From positions 3,782,001 to 3,846,000 of the forward strand of contig JARKIP010000003.1 in the NCBI GenBank assembly GCA_029990175.1: 64,000 nt of DNA, read 5' to 3'. Position 1 is the stretch's first letter. The number at the start of each line of letters is the position of its first letter. The translations under genes and the position numbers were made by a program. The notes beneath the pieces are model-generated. The model did no database searches, was not told where the DNA came from, and saw only the letters and a list, made by a program, of their open reading frames with translations. The stretch is from Petunia secreta. Lineage: Eukaryota > Streptophyta > Magnoliopsida > Solanales > Solanaceae. Below are positions 23,221 through 36,049 of this stretch, piece after piece.

Positions 23221-24270
23221 TTGTTGTTGAAACATGTTTAGCGGCGTTATCTACCATTCAATGGTGTGTAGATTCGGGAGACACTAATCATATCTGCAAT
23301 TCTTTGTTGGGGTTTCAGGAAACACGGAGGCTAAGTAAAGATGAAGCTTGCATTTATCTCGCGGATGGCACTAGAGTTAATGTTTTAGCAGTAGGAGATA
23401 TTAGTATTTTGTTCAGTAGTGATAGAGTTTTAGTCTTAAAGGATGCTTTATATGTGCCTTCCGTTAGAAGAAATTTAATTTCAGTTTCTAGCTTAATAAG
23501 AGATGGATATTCAGTTTATTTTACAAATAACTCTAGCGTTATTGAATTTAATAAACGTTTTATCTCTTCTGGTACATTGTTGCATGGCCTTTTTGTTGTT
23601 GATATATCTCCTGAACTTAACAACATTAATCTACCTAATAAGAGAAAGTGTTCTTCTGATTTGAATGAGACATATTTATGGCACTTGCGTCTAGGTCATA
23701 TTAATCTGAATAGGATTTCAAGGTTGGTCAAGGATGGACTTTTGAGTTCATTGAAAGTGGAGGCGCTACCAACCTGTGAATCTTGTTTAGAAGGTAAAAT
23801 GACCAAGAGACTGTTCCCTTCAAAAGGAAATAGAGCCAGTGATAAACTTGAATTAATCCATTCTGATTTGTGTGGTCCAATGAACATACGAGCAAGAGGT
23901 GGTTTTGAGTATTTCGTGACTTTCACTGATGATTACTCGAAGTATGGATATATTTATTCGTTGCGCCGTAAGTCTGAATGCTTTGAGAAATTCAAATAAT
24001 TTAAGGCAGAAGTGGAGAAGCGACATGGAAAATATATCAAGACATTGTGATCTGATCGTGGTGGTGAGTACCTCTCTATGGAGTTCATTAGTTCCTTATC
24101 AGAAAAAGGGATTGTGTCTCAATTGTCTGCACCTGGGACACCACAACAAAATGGTGTAGCGGAGAGAAGAAATAGGACTCTTATGGAAATGGTGAGATCA
24201 ATGATGAGTTATTCAGATTTGCCTAGCCTTAGAAACTGCATGTTATCTTCTGAATTTTGTTCCTTCTAAG
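23221..24270 (+). pseudogene. Element D protease and integrase (broken)
   Basis: The protease motif is WCVDSGDTNHICN near 23265. The integrase zinc finger is WHLRLGHINLN ... CESCLEGK, followed by D in IHSDLCGP, D in SDRGGEYLS and E in NGVAERRNRT. Stops are TAA at 23997-23999 and TGA at 24048-24050. Near 24226 a short stretch is missing after the segment SYSDLPS, and the protein resumes in another frame. Confidence 0.82.
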
Positions 24271-26529
24271 TCAGTACCTTTGACACCCATTGAATTGTGG
24301 ACTGGGCGTAAGCCTAGTTTGCGGCATATTCATATCTGGGGATGTCCGGAGCATGTGCTAAAAGAGATAACTGACAAGTTGGAACCAAGAACAGAAGTGT
24401 GCATTTTTTTTGGCTATCCAAAAGGTACGAAGGGCGGTCTATTTTATAGTCCTAAAGAGAAAAAGGTGATTGTTAGTACAAATGCTAGATTTCTTGAGGA
24501 GGACTTTATGGTAGACCGAGTTCCTAGAAGTAAACTAGTTTTACAGGAATTGAGCAAAGAATTAACAGAAAATCCATCCGAAAATAATCAAGAAAATACT
24601 ACCCCACAAGATGATGTTGACGTTCCATTGCATTTGAGTAGTGGGAGAAACGTTAATAGAATTGTAGTGCCTGACGCTCCATTGCCCCAAAGTAGTGGGA
24701 GTGCTATTGAGCAAGACATTATAGAGGAAGAAGCTATTGATATGGTCATCCCGCAAGGTAGTGAAGAAAATATCGATGATGTTCTTCCCAATCAGGTTGT
24801 GGCTCAGCCACAAGAACCCGAAAATGTTGATGCTGATACAGTAGTGCCACGTCATAGTGGGAGAATTAGAAAAGTACTGGCAAAGTTAACGCTCTTGGGG
24901 GAATTTCATAACGAAAGTCTTGAATTCCCGGAAGAAGAGCTGGATAACGAGCTGAGAAGTTACGCCGAGGCACTACGTGATCAAGATGCTGACAAATGGG
25001 TTGTTGCTATGAAATCTGAAATGGAGTCCATGTACTCTAATAAAGTCTGGGATCTTGTAGAACCACCTAAGGGAGTCAAACCCGTTGGCTGTAAGTGGAT
25101 CTATAAGAAGAAGAGAGGAGTAGACGGAGAAGTGCAAACTTATAAAGCTAGGCTTGTTGCGAAAGGGTTTACTCAAAAAGAAGGTATCGATTATGAGGAC
25201 ACTTTTTCACCGGTAGCCATGCTTATGTCTATTCGGATTCTCTTATCCATTGCTGCTCATTATTATTATGAGATTTGGCAAATGGATGTCAAGACAGCTT
25301 TCCTTAATGGAAGTCTTGAAGAATGCATCTATATGAGGCAACCAGATGGTTTCAAAGAAAATGGCAAAGAACACCTATTATGTAAGCTTAATAGGTCCAT
25401 CTATGGACTTAAGCAAGCATCTAGAGCATGGAACACTTGTTTTGATAAAGCAATTAAGACCTTTGGTTTTAAGGAGTGCTTTAACGAGTCTTGTGTTTAC
25501 AGAAAGTGGGAGGGTAACAAAGTGGCATTCTTGATATTATATATGGATGACATCTTGCTCATTGGAAATAATGTAAGCATGTTGATGAAAGTTAATAAGG
25601 AGTGGTTGTCCATGCATTTCGATATGAAAGATTTGGGAGAAGCGGCTCATGTCCTTGGGATCAAGCTTCTGCGAGATCGTAAGAAAAGGATGTTAGGCTT
25701 ATCTCAGGCTCTTTATATTGATACCATTCTTGCCAGATTTGCTATGCAGGATTCCAAGTAAGGTTTTCTACCTTTCAGACATGGAATTGCTCTTTCTAAG
25801 AAACAGTCTCCTAAGGCTGAAAAAGAGAAGGAGAGCATGAATGCGGTCCCTTATGCATCTGCTGTAGGGAGTCTTATGTATGCGATGTTGTGTACTAGAC
25901 CTGACATTTGCTTTGCCGTTGGCATGGTTAGCAGATATCAGTCTAATCCTGGGCGAGAGCATTGGACTGCGGTCAAGCATATATTCAAGTATTTGAAAAG
26001 GACTAAAGACTATATGCTGGTCTATCATTCGGATGATCTAGTGCCTAATGGGTACACGGATTCAGACTTCTCGAATGATAGGGATGCCAGAAAATCTACC
26101 TCTGGATATGTGTTCACCTTGGGAGGTGGAACGATAAGTTGGAGGAGTGTCAAGCAAAGTTGTATTGCTGATTCCACCATGGAAGCCGAGTATGTGGCTG
26201 CCTGTGAGGCATCCAAAGAGGCTGTTTGGCTCAGAAACTTTCTACGAGAGTTGAGAGTAGTTCCTTCTCCCAGGGCGCCTATTGCACTATGGTGTGATAA
26301 TACTGGTGCGGTCGGAAATTCGAAGGAACCACGGAACCACAGAGGTGCAAAGCACATTGATCGCACATATCATGTGATTAGGAAGTTCGTGAAGAAGGGG
26401 AAGGTGAAGGTTTTAAAGATTGCGTCGGCAGACAACCTGGCAGACCCTTTTACCAAGACATTGCCGAAAAAGGCTTTTCATAGGCATGTAGAGGGTTTTG
26501 GTCTTAGAGTTGTAGACGCATGGTTATAA
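24271..26529 (+). pseudogene. Element D integrase tail, reverse transcriptase and RNase H
   Basis: The frame opens with the integrase C-terminal region (TPIELWTGRKPSLRHIHIWG). A linker contains four repeats of a short serine-glycine motif (LSSGRN, QSSGSA, QGSEE, RHSGRI). The RT has GCKWIYKKKRG, ARLVAKGFTQ, MDVKTAFLNG and catalytic YMDD at 25540-25551. A single in-frame TAA (25759-25761) lies between RT and RNase H. The RNase H (TDSDFSNDRDARKSTSGYVF, CDNTGAVGNS, ADNLADPFTK) ends at a natural stop 16 bp before the 3' LTR. Confidence 0.86.
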
Positions 26530-26544
26530 GTCTAAGGGGGAGAT

Positions 26545-27875
26545 TGTTGGAAAATATACTAATAACCATGCAGTTGTTAGTTAGATTATTTCTTGTTAAA
26601 CAATTGTTGCTTTATACATTTATTAAATATAATAAAGTATTATTTATTTAGATCAATTGTGTCATGTGTGTCTTATTATTTATACAGTAGTTGATTTAGT
26701 GTGTAGAGCCAAGCTTATACACGGAAGATTAAATCATCGGTTCTTATAAATAATGAAGTAGTGTTCGCAATCTAAGATGGAAATTGGACAAAACCATCGG
26801 TATGATTGTAGTACAAGATTATATATAATTTATCTTGATTATGGGAACGGTATAGTTCCAACTTCTTGTGCTAGTGCACTTTCTGTGTATTGAACGGGCC
26901 AAGTAGAGATAAGTGTTTTTATACTGACTATATAAAACAAACTCTCTAGCTCATCAGATGTACTTATACTCTTAATCTTGATATAGCTATTATGAGTGAT
27001 GTATATTATTCATTATCTTGATTTATCAATAGGTGAGGTCCAGGATATTTGGGTCAAATAATTCCTGATAAATTGGATAATGATAATATGCATTTGCGAA
27101 GTGATAGCTAGTGGATAGAATCCACGTCTCGCTATAGAGATTGATGACATCCCTTTATGAAAGCTTATAAGCTTCTATGTGTAAACCTAGCTAGTGGATT
27201 TTGTATCCGGCACATGGAATAAGTGAAGCGGAAGTCTAAAGGATATTCATTTAATCAATATATTAAGTTGTCAGTAATTTAATATTATTGATTAGTGTCT
27301 GTAATCTTAACGTGGGGAGTTAAATAAGATTTGATGGAAGAATTCGAAATTCATCTAAGGAGTGCAATTACGAATTTCTAGTGGAAATAATTTGTAATTT
27401 ATTATGGAAAGGTTAATTCTAGAGAAAAAGAATTAATTCCATAATTGGAAGCCTTATTAATTGATTCTGTGGTCCCTGGTGTGACCGAATCCAATTTGGA
27501 CCGGGAGAAAGTTGTTTGGTGGAAAAGGAAAATCCTAACAGGTTTTGGAGAAGCGTTTTAAACCCCAAAACTTAACCTATAAAAGGAGGATTTTGGCCTC
27601 CACTGCACACACACGAAAAATACATATTTTTCACCCTCTTTCTGTGAAGCACTTGTTCCACCCAAGTACTGTTGGTCCGGGAATTGATCGGGTACACAAC
27701 AGAAGACCGTGGAAAGCTGGAGCAACTGGACAACAAGGTTATTGAAGGTCTTTGTGTGGGCTTTAACATGTATTATGTTTTATATTATTGCAAAACTGAA
27801 TGATTGCTACTAGTTTGTCTAGAATACATGTGAGTATGATGTTTGAACTGCTTCCGCGGCATATATGTTCTTTCA
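26545..27875 (+). repeat. 3' LTR of element D
   Basis: 1331 bp, TGTTGGAAAATATAC ... TATGTTCTTTCA, following the polypurine tract. TATA box CCTATAAAAGG is at 27576-27586. Confidence 0.85.
27578..27585 (+). promoter_or_regulatory. TATA box of element D LTR
   Basis: TATAAAAG, about 290 bp before the LTR end and in the right orientation; the matching promoter in the 5' LTR is lost. Confidence 0.6.
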
Positions 27876-28384
27876 TGATGAACATGTATCTGTTTGTGCG
27901 CCGAATAGATTTGATGTCGTGAAGAACAATATATGACACTCTTAGATGCTATATTAGTCTATTATTCTATTTGAGTTGAATACTTATCGTAGGAATAAAT
28001 TATTTCAGTATATTACCAAGCTGATATAAGTGGTGACCAACTTTGCAGTTAACATGCGTTTTGGCGAAACTTCATGAATATCAGAAGCAGTAGATCTCAC
28101 ATCATTTCCAAGAAGATAATACTTGAGTTAGTTGTATATTGGTATGTTTCCGCTGAATTATATCGAGAATGTTCACTTAATTCTTTTGTTTTCCTTTTTA
28201 CGTTAAATTAGGTAATTTAATCCGCATGACGCTCTGTCAATATTTATTACAGTGGTATTCATTCATTGTCAAGTTCTAATGAAGCATTATAATATGTCTT
28301 GATGGATTTTTAGGGGTTTTTGTAACAAAAAAATTCAAAATGTTAAATTTAAAAATTCAAAAATGAGACTCTTGAGCTGAGGAA
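27876..28384. other. Unique AT-rich DNA between elements
   Basis: No gene, RNA or repeat recognised. It is probably the original flank of element D. Confidence 0.5.
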
Positions 28385-28387
28385 TAA

Positions 28388-29358
28388 CACTTTGTTTGGA
28401 TCATTGTTACCCATTGTATTGTATTGTTATTATGATTACAACGTTTGTTTTGGTTGTTACTTTAATTTCGTTGTATTGTATTGTTAAGTTCCGTTGTTAC
28501 CTAACAATGAAAAGGCCCACTTTTTGTTACAACCGATTTGGTGATTTTGCATTGTTACGCTTTTACACTTTCCCATCATCTCCTTATTTATAACCTTATA
28601 ATCCTATTTTACCCTCTACCCTATTTTCTTATATAAATACACTCAAGTAGTTATTTTGACCTCATCTCCCCTCTTCTCAAAATACATACGTTCCCTTCCT
28701 CTCTTATTACTTTGTACGTTCCCTGCCTCTTCAGATTCACCAGCCAACTTGTTGTGTGATTACATTAAATATTTTATCTTAATTTATTTAATGTATAATT
28801 CTTAATTTCATTAATTATATAGCAAAAACGTGAAACTTGAGCTAGTAGATTTCATTAATTACAAGCCATATGTTCTTTTTTTTTTTTTATGCAAAATATA
28901 TGATGACACTTTTGTTAATAACTATTATTTGGATAATATGATTGCTTGCATGTCGTTATAGAATATTATTTTTTATCTAAATTATTAATAGTGTGAACTT
29001 ATTGTTATGTTTAATATTATTAACTTATTTTTTATTTTTTATTATTTTCATTATAATTTGCATGAATATATTTACAAGGTATAGTTGGTGATAAACTAGT
29101 AAATATAAACTGCCTCAAATTATATTAAAGAAAATTTGGTACTTAATCTAATATTTAGAACAACTAAGGGTATATTAGTAAACTTATTAGTTACAGTACA
29201 ATACAATACAATCAAAACAAACAATAACAATGTTACTAAACAACGGGAAACAATACAATCAATTCAAACGTTGTTTTTATAATACAGTACGATACAATAC
29301 AGTACAATACAAAACAATACATTATGAAACAATACGTAACAATGATCCAAACAGAGTG
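28388..29358. mobile_element. PIF/Harbinger-like MITE
   Basis: Ends are CACTTTGTTTGGATC and GATCCAAACAGAGTG, inverted and flanked by TAA on both sides (28385-28387 and 29359-29361). A TAA/TTA duplication fits PIF/Harbinger. Subterminal zones (about 140-170 bp each) are packed with TGTATTGTATTGT on the left and its complement on the right. The centre is plain AT-rich DNA with no transposase. Confidence 0.75.
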
Positions 29359-29361
29359 TAA

Positions 29362-31026
29362 GAGCTATAACAGACATTTAAGTTAGTTTGAAGATCAAGT
29401 ATCTACGAGACATTCGATTTACATTTTCATTCGATGTAGTTACAGAAGTAAAAGCATATCCTTTTGTTTTGATTAATAAAAAACTCAATGATATAGAGAG
29501 CGGAAGTCTTAAGACATGTGTTTTCTCTTCGGTTCATTCATGTACTTAATTCATCTAATTTTTAATTTTTAAATCAATTCTCTGATATTAGATTTAGTAG
29601 ATCGTTTAACTGGTTTAAATAAATTGCGGAAAAAGGCAGGTGGAGAATTCATCTGAATGAAGAAAGAAGTGGCACCTAAAAAATGGCACATGAGTACTTT
29701 TGCTGTCTGGTACAAAGAATTTAAGTTTATGAGTCATATACAAGGAAAACTTGGTTTGCTATCTATTACTGCAAATGATTAAAGCTGAATTAGTAGTATA
29801 TCAAATATATTTTAAATCACTTATAAGTAACGACTTATTAAAGTATAAAATAAACTTTTATATATATATATCAATAAATTTAGAACAAACCAGGAACAAA
29901 AATTTAAAACTAATCTAATTTAGCTAATTACAATAAGTATCATTCAGAAGCTAAAGTTGTAGAAAGTGAATCAGCCAAACCATACGTGCAATTTATGTGA
30001 TATGTCGTCTTCTTTTCTTTGAAATTGTAGCGCTTCCAAGTCGTACGTTCGTGAATATATGCAACGTCTTATTCTTTAGGGTTAATTAACAGCTTCTTTT
30101 TCTTTTTTTGTTTCTATTCACTTTTCTAATTAGCTTAATTAGCATAAACTTTTCTTCCCAACAGTGGTTAAACATTAAAAGTTTCTTTATTGAAAGTGCA
30201 ACCGATCGAACAGTCCACCAATTATATGGTCAAGCAATATTTGATATTGAGATTTGAGCATTTTTCTATGTAAAACATGGGTACAATGGTAAATCGGGAG
30301 AACACTAAGACCTACATACAGAAAATTTGTACTGATGATATTTATATTTTTAGTATAGTAATAGGCATGTTTTACTTAGTCGGTCTTCTTCCATTTGTCG
30401 GTGAGGTGCATAAGGCAAAGTACAAAATGAAAAAATTGATAAGAAGATCACAACAGGAAAAATCAAATACAGGAAACATGATAGGATAGTGTAAAGACGT
30501 TAAGCAATGCTGAAATATTTATTGATCAACGTAATAATTGTGTACAACATGGGTAATATTTAAAAAATTAAAATTATTTCAGAAGAAAAAAATACTTATG
30601 CATGTTATATTTAAAGGATAGTAGTGGAAGGATAAAAAGGATCAAAATAAAAGAGGTAAAGCATGAGTATTCCTAAAAAATAAAAATATTAAGTTGCGAA
30701 GAAAATAATTAGTAATAATTAGTAGAAGAATAACAGCAAATAAAAAATAAAAAATTAAAATATTTTATAGCTTTAAGAGATAAGGTTCAATCATATAACA
30801 TTACATAATTGTTGATTTTATACTATAAATTGTTACGTTCAGTTTGTTCCATATTAACCGCGCATCGTATGGGTGCTTTACTAGTGAAAAATAAATTGGA
30901 AAAACAGATATGGCAGTCAAACTTCAAATTGATCGTACCTTGAGTGAGTTAATGACTATGGCTATTCTATGTGTTGTAACTACTCACATCATCCATTACC
31001 AAAACATTCAAAGTTTTGCTACGTAA
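29362..31026. other. Unique AT-rich DNA, no gene seen
   Basis: Nothing recognised on either strand. The 70-codon frame at 30277 has a hydrophobic stretch (FSIVIGMFYLVGLLPFVG) but no family likeness and no gene context. Confidence 0.5.
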
Positions 31027-31028
31027 TA

Positions 31029-31302
31029 CTCCATCCGGTCCATTTTAGTGGTAAGGGTTGACTTTGCACACATCTTAAGAAATTATAAAATAGTATAGTA
31101 TTTTTATTAATTTATCCTTTTATCTTCTTGATATTTTTAAGAAAGAGCTTCTAATATTGAGGTGTTTGTATTTTTCAATAACATTTAATACTAGGGGTAT
31201 TATGGAGAAAAAATAGTAAATTTTACCTTCATATTGTAAATTGACAAACATTTGGGCCTTCTATAAATGGAATACCTTACCACTAAAATAGACCGAAGGG
31301 AG
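31029..31302. mobile_element. Stowaway MITE (Tc1/mariner type)
   Basis: Ends are CTCCATCCGGTCCATTTTA and TAAAATAGACCGAAGGGAG, inverted over about 29 bp with few mismatches and flanked by TA. CTCC...GGAG ends with TA duplication define Stowaway. Length 274 bp, no coding capacity. Confidence 0.85.
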
Positions 31303-31452
31303 TACAACTATACAAGTAACAAAGCTGCCCTTCTCGTCTCTCACGCATTCTTAAACAATTCCTTATTTATTCATCTTATTGGTTAGACATAAATACAATA
31401 TTTTCTGTTGAAATATGACATTGTAAATAAATTAGGGGCTGAAGTGTATGTA

Positions 31453-31882
31453 CTGGGTAAAAAATTACTTGCAACACATGACATCTCAGGTGCGTGCTCG
31501 AGGCGTGTTTTAATGGCGGTTTGTCGAAGTAATCTCGAGGAATATAACTTGACCCTCGAAGTCAAAGTCCTGTACAAGTTTCGAAGGAGACTTACCTCGG
31601 CGAAGGGAATGTCCGTTTCCTCGAGGCGTGAAGCTCAAGCCTCAAGGAAGCTGTTACACTTCAACTAGTGAACAGTCCCACAACATGCTATGTATAGCAC
31701 TTCGTTATCCTTATTAAGAGCATTCAGAAATACATACAAAAATACTACTTAGTTGCTATTATTCATCTTACGCTCTTGCTATTCATTTTCTTAGTTTACA
31801 AACACAACTTTGATATGGCATATTGCTTGTAAACCACGTTATAAATTTGATTTATTGTCCTAATCAGGTTTAGGCCAATACA
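31453..31882 (+). repeat. 5' LTR of element E, internally deleted
   Basis: Matches 43809-44352 but lacks the first three bases, one 15-bp segment near the start and about 105 bp that in the 3' LTR hold the TATA-like box. It should not be able to start full-length transcripts. Confidence 0.8.
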
Positions 31883-31885
31883 AAT

Positions 31886-31903
31886 TAGTGCCGTCTGTGG
31901 GGA
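31886..31903 (+). other. Primer binding site of element E (mutated)
   Basis: TAGTGCCGTCTGTGGGGA, three bases after the LTR; the expected leading TGG reads TAG. tRNA not assigned. Confidence 0.55.
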
Positions 31904-32128
31904 TCAGGAAATTACGTTAGTTCCAAAGTTGCACACAGTTATTTTCTATGTTTTCTCCTTTAGTTCTTATCAGTGGCAGACAATAATGATAATGTCAGTG
32001 ATAATCAACAACACCCTAATGGAAAAGTCGGATATGGAGCTTTTGTACCTCTACTTCCACCAGGTAACGGGGCGCAGGTCCCTCCATCTCCTCTGCCCCT
32101 GGCTGACCCCTCTTCATCGGGGTCAATT

Positions 32129-34669
32129 TGTCACGACCCAACTTAGGGCCGCGACGGATGACCAACACTAAGTGTCGATCATCACTAATCCTACTGATAA
32201 TCTGCTAACCATTATAACTGATAAACAGGATAAGCATAAACCTAGCTGATAAGGAGTATGCAATGCAAAAAGCTGACAAGGCTAACATAAGCTGACATAC
32301 ATAACATACTGACTGCACCACACAAAGACATATCTATAGGCCTCTAAGAGTGATGAACTGAATATATAAAGGACGAGATAAGGCCCCGCCATACCTAAGC
32401 TGGCTGACTGTACACATACCAAAAGATAAGTAACTCCGGGAGTAAGCGGAGTGACTCCAGTAGCTGATAGATGGCCTACTAACATGGTCCAAGCATTGAT
32501 CTATCTGCACCTGCGCGGCATGAAACGCAGCTCCCCAGAAAAGGGCGTGAGTACGATATGTACCAAGTATGTAAGGCATGAGCACATAATATGTCATAGC
32601 TGAATGAAACTGTCGGCTGGAATATAAATATGTAAACATGAGCTGGAGCATAGCAATATAACTGGAAATCTGAAGAACGTACTAAACATGATATGAATAT
32701 AAGCTAAAGTCTAGCTGAATCTGAACCTGAAGACTGAGCTGAACTATACTGATAAATAACTGTAATATGACTGATAACTGGTAACTAGAAATTGGAACTA
32801 ATAACTGTCAGCTGATCCTGACGCTAAGAACTGGTGGCTGATAACTGAGAACTGATAACTGGTACTGAGCTAAAACTGAACTGTTATCTGAACTGGTACC
32901 TGTTTGGTGTTATGGGCTGTATCCCCCCAAATCAGGTAGCTGAAAACCTGAACTTGTACCTGTCTGGTGTTATGGTCTATATCCCCCCAAATCAGGTAAC
33001 TGAAAATCGGAACTAGCCTCATGTATAATCATGCAGTGCATACTGTGGCTATATACGCGTATATAACAAACCCGGTTGGTGTTATGGGCTATATCCCCCC
33101 CAGCCAGTAATATCTAGTCTCTCTGGTCAGAGTGTGTGAATGACACCCGGTCACACTAGGTGTTTCGACTCCCGCCTGAACCAGAGGGGCTGTATCCCCC
33201 AGACGGGAAGTATCACACGCGACCGGACTGTGTGTCCAATGTCTAGCCTCTATGGGGGACTCCAACTCACACATAACATGATCACAATATAAGCATAAGC
33301 ATGTATGAGGCATAACACATGTGGCAACAATATATATGGACTCAAAGGAATGATAAGAAAACTCTTGATAGAATTTTAAACACAACCTAGAACTCAGAAT
33401 TTGTCAAAGTCTTTGACTTTCTATAAAAATTTCGGCAGAGCTTCCCCTGAAACTGGATGATCCGCAAAAATAGAACCAGTACTATACTATACACGGGAAT
33501 GGATACCCGGATAAAATGATAACATAAACATGTTAAACGGATAACAAGATGAGACAACTGGATGACATAACTCATCCGCAGATAGAATGTCTGGACAGCA
33601 CCACTGTCCTGACTTTTAACCTAATTTTCAGAGTGTAGATCAAAGATATAGACTTCATGGTCTGCATGAAATATGTAGATATATGTCTTAGGGTTCTGGG
33701 GATTTTTTAAAGAATGTAAATATCAATTTTGTACAAGGAGTTATGATCAATATACTAACAACTGTCAAAAGATCAAAACAATTTTCCAGATTTTGAAACG
33801 TTTTGTCTTGCTGATTTTGACATCTTTTACCTTGGGTTTTAGTACCAAATTAAGTATATACAAGGTTTCCTTGGTACCATACAAGTTTCTCAGAAGAAAT
33901 ACTAAGTTTAGAACTAAGAAAAGCTTCAAAAGCTAAAAGATACATGCCTTGCTAAAAGAAAGGTTTAGCCTTACATACCTTTGATGTTTCTTGCTTCTAA
34001 ACCATGTTTCCTTTGAATTCCACACCTCCCAAAGCTTAAACAAGCTATAATACAACATTTAGGTACTTTACTTAGCCATGAAGTAATTCTAAAACTCAAT
34101 CTATAGAAGAAATTGAGCATATTGTTACCCTAATCGCGTAGAGCGTTTTGACGCAATCTGTCTTCAATTTTGAGTTAAGATTGATGTTGTTTCTTCAAAA
34201 TCATAAAAATTAGCTTCAAACTCAAGATCTGTTTCTATGGTGTATGTTCTGGATATGACGAAAATAATACATGTTTGTCCTTTTATACTCGAAATATTTC
34301 AGTTCCAGCCCTCTTTTGCGCTTATGTCCCTTCTTCTGGTCTGGCTTCTGATGCTCATATCTTTTTATTCATATGTTGTATGAACAAAATGTTAAAAGTA
34401 TTGGAAAATAAACTCCAAGACCTTCAATTTGATATATGATATGTCCCCCAAAGACCTCATATAAGAGATGAAATTAATTGCTGAAAAAGCTCCGTTACAA
34501 GGCAATTCCTTAGTCGGTTTTTCCGCTACTTAAATCTGATTTTTTCCCAAACTTTATATTCAACATATAAACATCATATATGGTCATATTATTACTTTAA
34601 ACTTACTTAAATCATTCTTAACATGATATTATAATGATATACGTCAATTTAGACGTACGGGGTGTAACA
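32129..34669 (-). mobile_element. Solo LTR (2.5 kb) inserted in gag of element E
   Basis: On the minus strand it begins TGTTACACCCCGTACG and ends GGGTCGTGACA. The flanks are CAATT and CAAAT, an imperfect 5-bp duplication, and gag reads across the site. No internal region is present, so it is what remains after LTR-LTR recombination. A TATA box on the minus strand (34281-34287) supports the orientation. Inside are a 60-bp tandem pair (32891-33010, unit with GGTGTTATGG and ATCCCCCCAAATCAGG) plus a third diverged piece at about 33070, and a CTGATAACTG-rich tract (32690-32890). LTR ends and length suggest a chromovirus-type Ty3 element; that is from memory. Confidence 0.7.
34281..34287 (-). promoter_or_regulatory. 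TATA box of the solo LTR
   Basis: GAGTATAAAAGGAC on the minus strand, about 380 bp from the LTR start. Confidence 0.5.
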
Positions 34670-35600
34670 CAAATAATGCATTTAGTGCATACATCATGAA
34701 CTTTGTGCAGCAAGTCCAAGAGCAGCTGGCTGATCAAGCAAGCATCAACGCTGGGTTACGAAGTTCACTTGAAGCCATGAGAAATAATGTCACCTCCACC
34801 AATACTCCACCCACAGTTCTCAATGGAAGCATCTCGAATTTTGTTCCTACATGCACAACAACAATGAGACTTCCAAATGGTGTTGCATCTAGAGGCTCAG
34901 GGATTGCCTTGCCTGGCGTCCAACCTTTAGGGACAGTCCCCACAGTGGCAGAAAAAAACGTCTAGTTAGTCCTCGAGAAGTGGAAGAAAGACTTCGAAGC
35001 CTAATTCGAAAAGCGGCTCGAAAATATCACTGGGGTCAGAAAGACCCAGCGGGTCTTGGATATAGAAAAGTATAGGCAGCAGCCTTACAAGCTCGAGGCT
35101 GCCCCTGCCCCAATTTTGAAGCACTTCAAGTTGCAAATTTTGAAGAATATGATGGTACAACAGGCCTGGCTGCTATGTGGCCGAATATATGGCAATGGTT
35201 AAGAGCAATGATTTGACCCCAGTAGAAAGGAATCTGTGTTCTTGAAAAATTTTGGGGACACCCTTGAGAAGGGGGCACTTTGTTGGTATATACACCTCCC
35301 CTCAGAGTCCATCTCAAGCTTCGATAAATTAGCTTATTTGTTTATCAAAGCACACATTGGGGCCAAGAAAAACCTCAAGCAGAAGGAGGATGTGTTTGAA
35401 ATCAAATCATGGCACATGGAGTCCATCAAAGATTTTGTCGAGCGCTTTCAGGCAGAAAGAATGGAATTGCCAACTATGGATGACAACTTGGAAATCATGG
35501 TATTTGAGAGAAACATTAATGCTACAAATTTTGAGGCCGTTGTCGAGCTGAAAAGAGATATCTAGCAGTGGCAAGCTTTGAACCTGGGATGAATTACATG

Positions 35601-36049
35601 ATAGAGCTGCCACCAATGTTAGGCTCGAGAAAGCGAAATGGAGAGCGGACGGTCGATAAAATGCTTATAGTAATCGACCTGAGTCTTCTCGATGCGCCAA
35701 CGCACCGGACGGAAACTTGAAAAGTCGATATGACCCGTATTAACTCTCAAAAGCAGCACATAAGTTGGAGGCTCAGAGCTTAGCATGTGAGCCAAAGGCT
35801 AAGGGGGAAGGTCGACACGAATACCAACTAGAAGGATTCAGCGGAGACATCTTTGGTATCCAAGAAAAAGGATCTCTCTCGATTCCCCTACTATAATTTC
35901 AATGTGTCAATCACGGACTTGGTAAATGCGTTGAAAGGGATGACTAACCAAGGGGTAAGGTTACCAAAGGATATGAGAACAAACCCCGGGAAGAGAGATC
36001 ATAATTTATAATGTGAGTTCCATGTTGATTATAGACATATCACCGAGGA
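35601..36049 (+). pseudogene. Element E gag tail, scrambled
   Basis: Short fragments of a zinc-knuckle/protease-linker region in several frames; no open frame of useful length. Confidence 0.4.

Larger units (their letters stand above)
21367..27875 (+). mobile_element. Element D: Ty1/copia retrotransposon with truncated 5' LTR
   Basis: Contains the last 106 bp of its 5' LTR, an initiator tRNA-Met primer site, gag, protease, integrase, RT, RNase H, polypurine tract (AAGGGGGAGA, 26534-26543) and a full 3' LTR. The surviving 106 bp differ from the 3' LTR at four positions by eye, so the copy is not recent. Stops at 22968, 23997, 24048 and 25759 and a small deletion near 24226 disable it. Confidence 0.87.
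31973..35600 (+). pseudogene. Element E gag, split by a solo LTR
   Basis: The N-terminus is readable from 31973 (ADNNDNVSDNQQHPNGKVGY, first codon GTG in place of ATG) to 32128. The solo LTR follows, and the protein resumes after 34670 (NAFSAYIMNFVQQVQEQLAD). The gag core domain is at 35236-35565: LEKGALCWYIHLPSESI, IKAHIGAKKNLKQKEDVF and IKDFVERFQAERMELP. Several stops lie between 34966 and 35235. The protein would form the capsid. Confidence 0.72.

Noticed and set aside
30277..30489. 70-codon frame with a hydrophobic stretch as a small membrane protein gene
   Set aside because: No homology, no promoter or neighbour context, and AT-rich DNA produces such frames by chance.
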